A stretch of 9,228 bases of DNA, from positions 1-9,228 of the forward strand of contig DBRR01000007.1 in NCBI GenBank assembly GCA_002306055.1, in the 5' to 3' direction. Source of the DNA: Anaerolineaceae bacterium UBA1363 (GTDB taxonomy: Bacteria; Chloroflexota; Anaerolineae; Anaerolineales; Anaerolineaceae). The notes beneath the pieces were generated by a model, which was not told where the DNA came from, did not search any database, and worked only from the letters and a program-made list of their open reading frames with translations. Made by a program: the position numbers and the translations under genes. Of this stretch, positions 5,740 through 9,228 are shown one piece after another (the stretch's first letter is position 1; the number at the start of each line of letters is the position of its first letter).

Positions 5740-5801
5740 ACTAAAAATTTAGCCCTTCCAAGGGTTTTGATGACCCTGACGTATGAACTTTATCAGAAAG
5801 T
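5740..5801. repeat. 62-bp conserved intergenic element, copy 2
   Basis: This is the partner of 1603-1664, with five mismatches. Relative to copy 1, the CTGATG/CATCAG arms have become CTGACG/TATCAG, which weakens that hairpin, while AGGGT-TTTGATG-ACCCT is unchanged. It ends 11 nt before the -35 box of the next operon. Confidence 0.7.
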
Positions 5802-5811
5802 GCAATATCCT

Positions 5812-5840
5812 TTGACTCTGGTCTCTTAGAGTGCTATCAT
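5812..5840 (+). promoter_or_regulatory. Sigma-70-type promoter of the PIN/TRAM–cysS–rlmB operon
   Basis: TTGACT (5812-5817) and TATCAT (5835-5840) are separated by 17 nt, the optimal spacing, and each differs from consensus at only one or two positions. Transcription would start near 5847, leaving a leader of about 50 nt before the start codon at 5899. Confidence 0.7.
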
Positions 5841-5898
5841 TTCATTGAAATTATTAATTAGTGCGAACTTATTCTGCACATTAAAATGGAGGTCTTAT

Positions 5899-6966
5899 AT
5901 GAGCGCAATCTTGATTTCACGCATTATCGGCGCAGTTGTCCTTGGTGTTATTGGAGCATTCACCAGTCTCCCCATTTATAATTTTGTTCTTCAGTATGTC
6001 GATTTGCTCGCCCTTTCACAAGGAGTGGTAACCGGACTCACAGCGGTGATTTTCGCCGTGGTTGGCTTCATTATCACGCCTTACATTACAATCAAGCCTT
6101 TCCAGGCATTGATAAAACTGTTTACTAAATCCTCAGCCCAATCACTGATGAGCGGGCTAATTGGCATGACCATCGGTCTGGTCATTGCTGCCATTATGGC
6201 ATATCCGCTTTCTCTGCTGCCAAAACCTTTTGGCCAGATTTTGCCTGTTGCCGGCTTGCTTCTTTTTGGTTACCTGAGCACGGTTCTCTTCGTCACACGA
6301 CGGGAAGATTTCGCGAATCTTTACAAGAACATGACCAGCAAAATGCCTTCGCGTGCAAAAGGCGAGAGTGGGAGGCGCGTTTTAGTGGATACCAGTGCGA
6401 TTATCGACGGACGCATTGCCGATATCGCCAAGACCGGGTTTTTGGGTGCAACGCTGGTCGTCCCACGTTTTGTGCTCAATGAGCTGCAGTTTGTCTCCGA
6501 CTCTGCCGACAGCCTCCGCCGTCAACGCGGACGGCGCGGATTGGAAGTGCTTGGTGAATTACAGGAGAGCAAAGACGTGAATGTGGTCATCAGCGATATT
6601 GACGTGGAAGGCGTGCGCGAAGTGGATGACAAGCTGGTGCTGCTCGGACGCCAGATGAACTACCCGATCCTGACCAACGATTTTAACCTCAATCGGGTTG
6701 CTGAACTCCAGGGGGTTAAGGTGCTCAACATCAACGACCTCGCGAATGCAGTCAAAGTCATCATCCTGCCAGGAGAAAGCCTGCAGATTGAAGTGATCCA
6801 GGAAGGCAAAGAATACAATCAGGGAGTTGGGTATCTTGATGATGGCACCATGGTAGTCATCGAAAATGGTCAGCGCTACATTGATAAGCAAATTGAAGTC
6901 ACCGTTACCAAGATTTTGCAGACCTCTGCCGGGCGGATGATTTTTGCCAAACCAAGCCTCGAATGA
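5899..6966 (+). CDS. Membrane PIN/TRAM-domain protein (YacL family)
   Basis: The 355-residue protein has four predicted membrane helices (about 4-23, 42-62, 82-102 and 114-132), then a cytosolic PIN domain and a C-terminal TRAM domain. PIN acidic residues are visible: D164 in VDTSAIIDGR, E195 in LNELQ, D243/D244 in EVDDKLV and D261 in LTNDFN. These form the metal site of PIN ribonucleases. TRAM (about 289-350, including GVGYLDDGTMVVI) is an RNA-binding beta-barrel. The family is thought to be a membrane-tethered RNase, but its substrate is not established. ATG 5899 was chosen because GGAGG (5888-5892) lies 6 nt upstream; the in-frame start at 5845 would fall at the transcription start. It heads an operon with cysS, 16 nt downstream. 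In Bacillus, yacL, cysS and rlmB lie in the same larger cluster. Confidence 0.92.
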   Translation: MSAILISRIIGAVVLGVIGAFTSLPIYNFVLQYVDLLALSQGVVTGLTAVIFAVVGFIITPYITIKPFQALIKLFTKSSAQSLMSGLIGMTIGLVIAAIMAYPLSLLPKPFGQILPVAGLLLFGYLSTVLFVTRREDFANLYKNMTSKMPSRAKGESGRRVLVDTSAIIDGRIADIAKTGFLGATLVVPRFVLNELQFVSDSADSLRRQRGRRGLEVLGELQESKDVNVVISDIDVEGVREVDDKLVLLGRQMNYPILTNDFNLNRVAELQGVKVLNINDLANAVKVIILPGESLQIEVIQEGKEYNQGVGYLDDGTMVVIENGQRYIDKQIEVTVTKILQTSAGRMIFAKPSLE

Positions 6967-6982
6967 AAGCAGGAAGGTGATT

Positions 6983-8389
6983 ATGAGTCTGAAAATTTAC
7001 AACACCCTCAGCCGTTCCAAGGAGGATTTCAAAACCCTCGAACCAGGCAAGGTCAGGATGTATGTTTGCGGTCCAACAGTTTACGCTGAAGCACACATTG
7101 GTCATGCCATGTCGGCATTGGTGTTTGACATCGTGCGGCGATACCTGGAGTACTCTGGTTATGACGTTAATTTTGTGATGAACTTCACCGATGTGGATGA
7201 CAAGATCATCAACAAAGCCAACGAACTGGGGCGCGATCCCTTTGAGCTGGCCAATCAGTATATCCAGCAATATAAAGCCAATCTCGACGCGCTGAATGTC
7301 AAACCAGCCACCAAAAACCCACGAGCCACTGAAGATATGCCGCAAATCATTGAGATGATCAGCCAACTGATTCAAAACGGTTCTGCCTACGAGGTGGATG
7401 GCGACGTGTATTACATGGTCGAATCCAAACCGGACTATGGCAAGCTCTCTGGTCGGCGGCTTGACACCATGAACGCCGGCGCGCGCATCCAGGTGGACGA
7501 ACGCAAAAAACATCCGATGGATTTTGCTCTCTGGAAGGCTGCCAAACCCGGCGAACCTGCCTGGGATAGTCCCTGGGGCAAGGGTCGTCCGGGCTGGCAT
7601 ATCGAGTGCTCGGCAATGAATATGGCCCACCTGGGAGAACAGATTGATATCCACGGCGGCGGGAATGACCTGATCTTCCCCCACCACGAAAACGAAATCG
7701 CGCAGACCGAAGCGGTTACCCATAAGCCCTTCGCCTCTTACTGGATGCACAACGGCATGCTTGGCTTGAAATCCGAGAAGATGTCCAAATCGCTCGGCAA
7801 CATGATCACCATCGACCAATTCCTGAGCGAACATCCGGGGGATGTGATGCGTTTGTGGGTGCTCAATGGCTCTTACCGCAGCCCGCTGACCTATAGCGAC
7901 GAAGTTATTGAGCAGACCGAACAGGTGTATCGCCGCTTGTTAAATGCCAAAAAGCCCGCCCTGCCAGGAGCAGTTGGTCTGCCCGAAGAAAAGGCAACCG
8001 CTTTGGCGGCTGCTGCCGTGCAAGCCCGACAGGCTTTTAAAGACAGCATGGATGACGACTTCAACACCTCTGCTGCTCTAGCTGCGATCTTCGAACTGGT
8101 CCGCAACCTCAACCAGGCTCGCAGCGATGGTGCCACAGAGGCACAACTTCTGCCTGCGCGTGAGGTTTTCGATGAGCTGACTGGCGTGCTTGGGCTGCAG
8201 CTCGAGGAGCAAGCCGGCAGGGCGAATGCCGCCGACCCGTTCATCGACCTGCTTGTCAGCTTGCGGCGCGACCTGCGCGCCGAGAAGAACTGGGCGCTCT
8301 CCGATAAACTGCGCGATGAGCTTAAAGCCCTCGGCGTCATCCTGGAAGACAGCAAAGACGGTACCACCTGGACCTGGGAGCAAGGGTGA
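6983..8389 (+). CDS. cysS: Cysteinyl-tRNA synthetase
   Basis: The 468-residue class I synthetase charges tRNA-Cys with cysteine in the cytoplasm, via cysteinyl-adenylate. The HIGH signature is exact at residues 38-41 and KMSKS at 266-270 (EKMSKSLGN). The zinc site that recognises cysteine is complete: C29 in VCGPTVY, C209 in WHIECSAM, and H234 and E238 in FPHHENE, at positions nearly identical to the E. coli enzyme. The DALR-type helical domain lies around 340-400, and a short C-terminal tRNA-binding region ends W-T-W-E-Q-G. ATG 6983 was chosen because AGGAAGG (6971-6977) lies 5 nt upstream, and because an earlier in-frame ATG (6944) would overlap the PIN/TRAM gene. Length is normal (E. coli 461). 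It is translationally coupled to rlmB through a 4-nt overlap. Confidence 0.98.
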   Translation: MSLKIYNTLSRSKEDFKTLEPGKVRMYVCGPTVYAEAHIGHAMSALVFDIVRRYLEYSGYDVNFVMNFTDVDDKIINKANELGRDPFELANQYIQQYKANLDALNVKPATKNPRATEDMPQIIEMISQLIQNGSAYEVDGDVYYMVESKPDYGKLSGRRLDTMNAGARIQVDERKKHPMDFALWKAAKPGEPAWDSPWGKGRPGWHIECSAMNMAHLGEQIDIHGGGNDLIFPHHENEIAQTEAVTHKPFASYWMHNGMLGLKSEKMSKSLGNMITIDQFLSEHPGDVMRLWVLNGSYRSPLTYSDEVIEQTEQVYRRLLNAKKPALPGAVGLPEEKATALAAAAVQARQAFKDSMDDDFNTSAALAAIFELVRNLNQARSDGATEAQLLPAREVFDELTGVLGLQLEEQAGRANAADPFIDLLVSLRRDLRAEKNWALSDKLRDELKALGVILEDSKDGTTWTWEQG

Positions 8390-9120
8390 AAGAATGGATC
8401 ACCGGGCGCAATCCGGTCTATGAAACTCTCCGCGCCAAACGCCGGCACGTTTTTCGCCTGATGCTGCTCCAAGGGATAAAGCTGGATGGGCATCTGCCGG
8501 AGATCCTCAGAATGGCAAAGGAACGAAAAGTCCAGGTGCTGGAAGCCCAGCGACCTCAGCTCGATGCCATTGACAGGCACAACCAAGGCATCGCGCTTGA
8601 GGTCAGCGAGTATCCATATGCTGCCCTTGAGGACCTCTTTGCCCATGCTGAAGCCAGCGGAGAGGCGCCTTTCTTCCTCCTCCTGGATCTGATCCAGGAC
8701 CCGCAAAACCTTGGTTCGCTGCTGCGCACCGCAGAACTGATGGGTGTGCACGGGGTGGTTATTCCTTCCTCGCAGGCAGCCCTGATCACGCCCGGAGTGG
8801 TGCACGCCTCTTCCGGTGGGTCAGAACACTTGCTGATCGCACAGTATAACCTCGCCCAGGCGATCGACCGCATGAAACAGCTCAAAGACGTCTGGGTATA
8901 TGGGCTTGATGCTTCGCCAAAAGCGCGGCCGATCCAGCAATTGCGGCTGAATGGGGGTGTGGCGCTGGTGGTCGGGAACGAAGGGGAAGGCCTGCGCGAC
9001 CTGGTGCGCAACAAGTGCGATGACTTGCTCAGTTTGCCCCAATATGGCCAGCTCGACTCGCTCAACGCGGCAGTTGCCGGTTCGATCGCGCTCTTTCTCG
9101 CCAGGCAAGCAAGGCAATAA
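8386..9120 (+). CDS. rlmB: 23S rRNA 2'-O-methyltransferase of the TrmH/RlmB (SPOUT) family
   Basis: The 244-residue protein has an N-terminal L30e-like substrate-binding domain (about 1-75, starting WITGRNPVYE and ending HNQGIALEV). A SPOUT catalytic domain follows with all three motifs: QDPQNLGSLLRTAE (104-117), GNEGEGL (197-203) and SLNAAVAGSIALF (225-237). These form the trefoil knot that binds S-adenosylmethionine. RlmB methylates the 2'-O of G2251 in the 23S rRNA P-loop. The whole-length match and cysS linkage favour RlmB, but a related SPOUT rRNA methyltransferase cannot be excluded. The start is GTG, overlapping the cysS stop codon as GTGA, with GGGAG 5 nt upstream. Confidence 0.93.
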   Translation: MKEWITGRNPVYETLRAKRRHVFRLMLLQGIKLDGHLPEILRMAKERKVQVLEAQRPQLDAIDRHNQGIALEVSEYPYAALEDLFAHAEASGEAPFFLLLDLIQDPQNLGSLLRTAELMGVHGVVIPSSQAALITPGVVHASSGGSEHLLIAQYNLAQAIDRMKQLKDVWVYGLDASPKARPIQQLRLNGGVALVVGNEGEGLRDLVRNKCDDLLSLPQYGQLDSLNAAVAGSIALFLARQARQ

Positions 9121-9129
9121 TCTTAATGT

Positions 9130-9146
9130 AAGGGCGAAGCGTCCTT
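9130..9146 (+). terminator. Short hairpin after rlmB
   Basis: AAGGGCG-AAG-CGTCCTT can form a 7-bp stem (one G-T pair) with a 3-nt loop, 10 nt after the rlmB stop. Only a few T's follow (TTTATG), so it would be a weak intrinsic terminator at best. Confidence 0.35.
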
Positions 9147-9173
9147 TATGATTGATTCTGGTCGTAGGCGTAG

Positions 9174-9198
9174 GTCAGGTTGCGCTTTTCAACCTGAC
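9174..9198. repeat. Dispersed hairpin repeat, second copy
   Basis: GTCAGGTTG (9174-9182), loop CGCTTTT, CAACCTGAC (9190-9198) form a perfect 9-bp stem. It has the same architecture as 2916-2940, with three stem differences each compensated on the other arm. It is preceded by CGTAGGCGTAGG. It may also help end transcription of the rlmB operon. Confidence 0.6.
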
Positions 9199-9228
9199 AT
9201 CACGAACGCATGCTCATGGATGAGTTTT

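Larger units (their letters stand above)
5584..5898. other. Intergenic region between the cassette and the PIN/TRAM operon
   Basis: No gene is supported here. The stretch contains a C10 run (5604-5613), a 7-bp inverted repeat (5616-5645), the second 62-bp conserved element (5740-5801), a sigma-70-like promoter (5812-5840) and the RBS of the next gene. It marks the change from AT-rich accessory to GC-richer housekeeping sequence. Confidence 0.7.

Noticed and set aside
5845..5898. Longer N-terminus for the PIN/TRAM protein
   Set aside because: The start at 5845 lies at the predicted transcription start and has no RBS, while ATG 5899 has an excellent one.
6905..7834. Minus-strand 309-residue frame opposite cysS, and similar ones opposite rlmB
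   Set aside because: They are antisense to genes with complete catalytic motifs, a common effect in GC-rich coding sequence.

Overview
The window looks like a stretch of a Chloroflexota (Anaerolineae-type) chromosome. This assignment is inference: it rests on the compact PIN/TRAM–cysS–rlmB block, lipoproteins of a Gram-positive-like pattern and hairpin-type dispersed repeats, not on a marker gene. The left 5.6 kb is accessory and visibly AT-richer; the right 3.3 kb (5899-9120) is GC-richer housekeeping sequence.

Accessory part. A two-gene cassette occurs twice in tandem: a secreted Amidase_6-type cysteine hydrolase followed 43 nt later by a large lipoprotein with beta-propeller-like features. 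The first copy is cut by the window start (amidase tail 2-139, lipoprotein 183-1406). The second is complete (amidase 3105-4298, lipoprotein 4342-5583). The second amidase appears frameshifted in its signal peptide at an A7 tract just after a well-placed RBS and ATG. The lipoproteins are mosaics: two blocks are almost identical and the rest has diverged. A 62-bp non-coding element follows each lipoprotein gene.

Mobile element. Between the cassettes sits an IS110-family insertion sequence on the minus strand (about 1672-2908). Both junctions can be read. They share AGATAC, and removing the element restores a palindromic site, CTTGTAGATACAAG, next to a REP-like hairpin. The long non-coding end upstream of the transposase carries a strong stem-loop and two 10-nt matches, one to the element's other end and one to the flanking target. 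These are the signatures expected of a bridge RNA with readable donor and target guides.

Housekeeping part. A good sigma-70-type promoter (5812-5840) precedes a likely operon: a four-helix membrane PIN/TRAM protein (YacL family), cysteinyl-tRNA synthetase (cysS, 16 nt later) and an RlmB-type 23S rRNA 2'-O-methyltransferase (GTG start overlapping the cysS stop by 4 nt). The operon links translation and RNA functions. The window ends in a second copy of the hairpin repeat family, whose stem differs from the first copy by three compensated base pairs.

No tRNA, rRNA or CRISPR array was seen.
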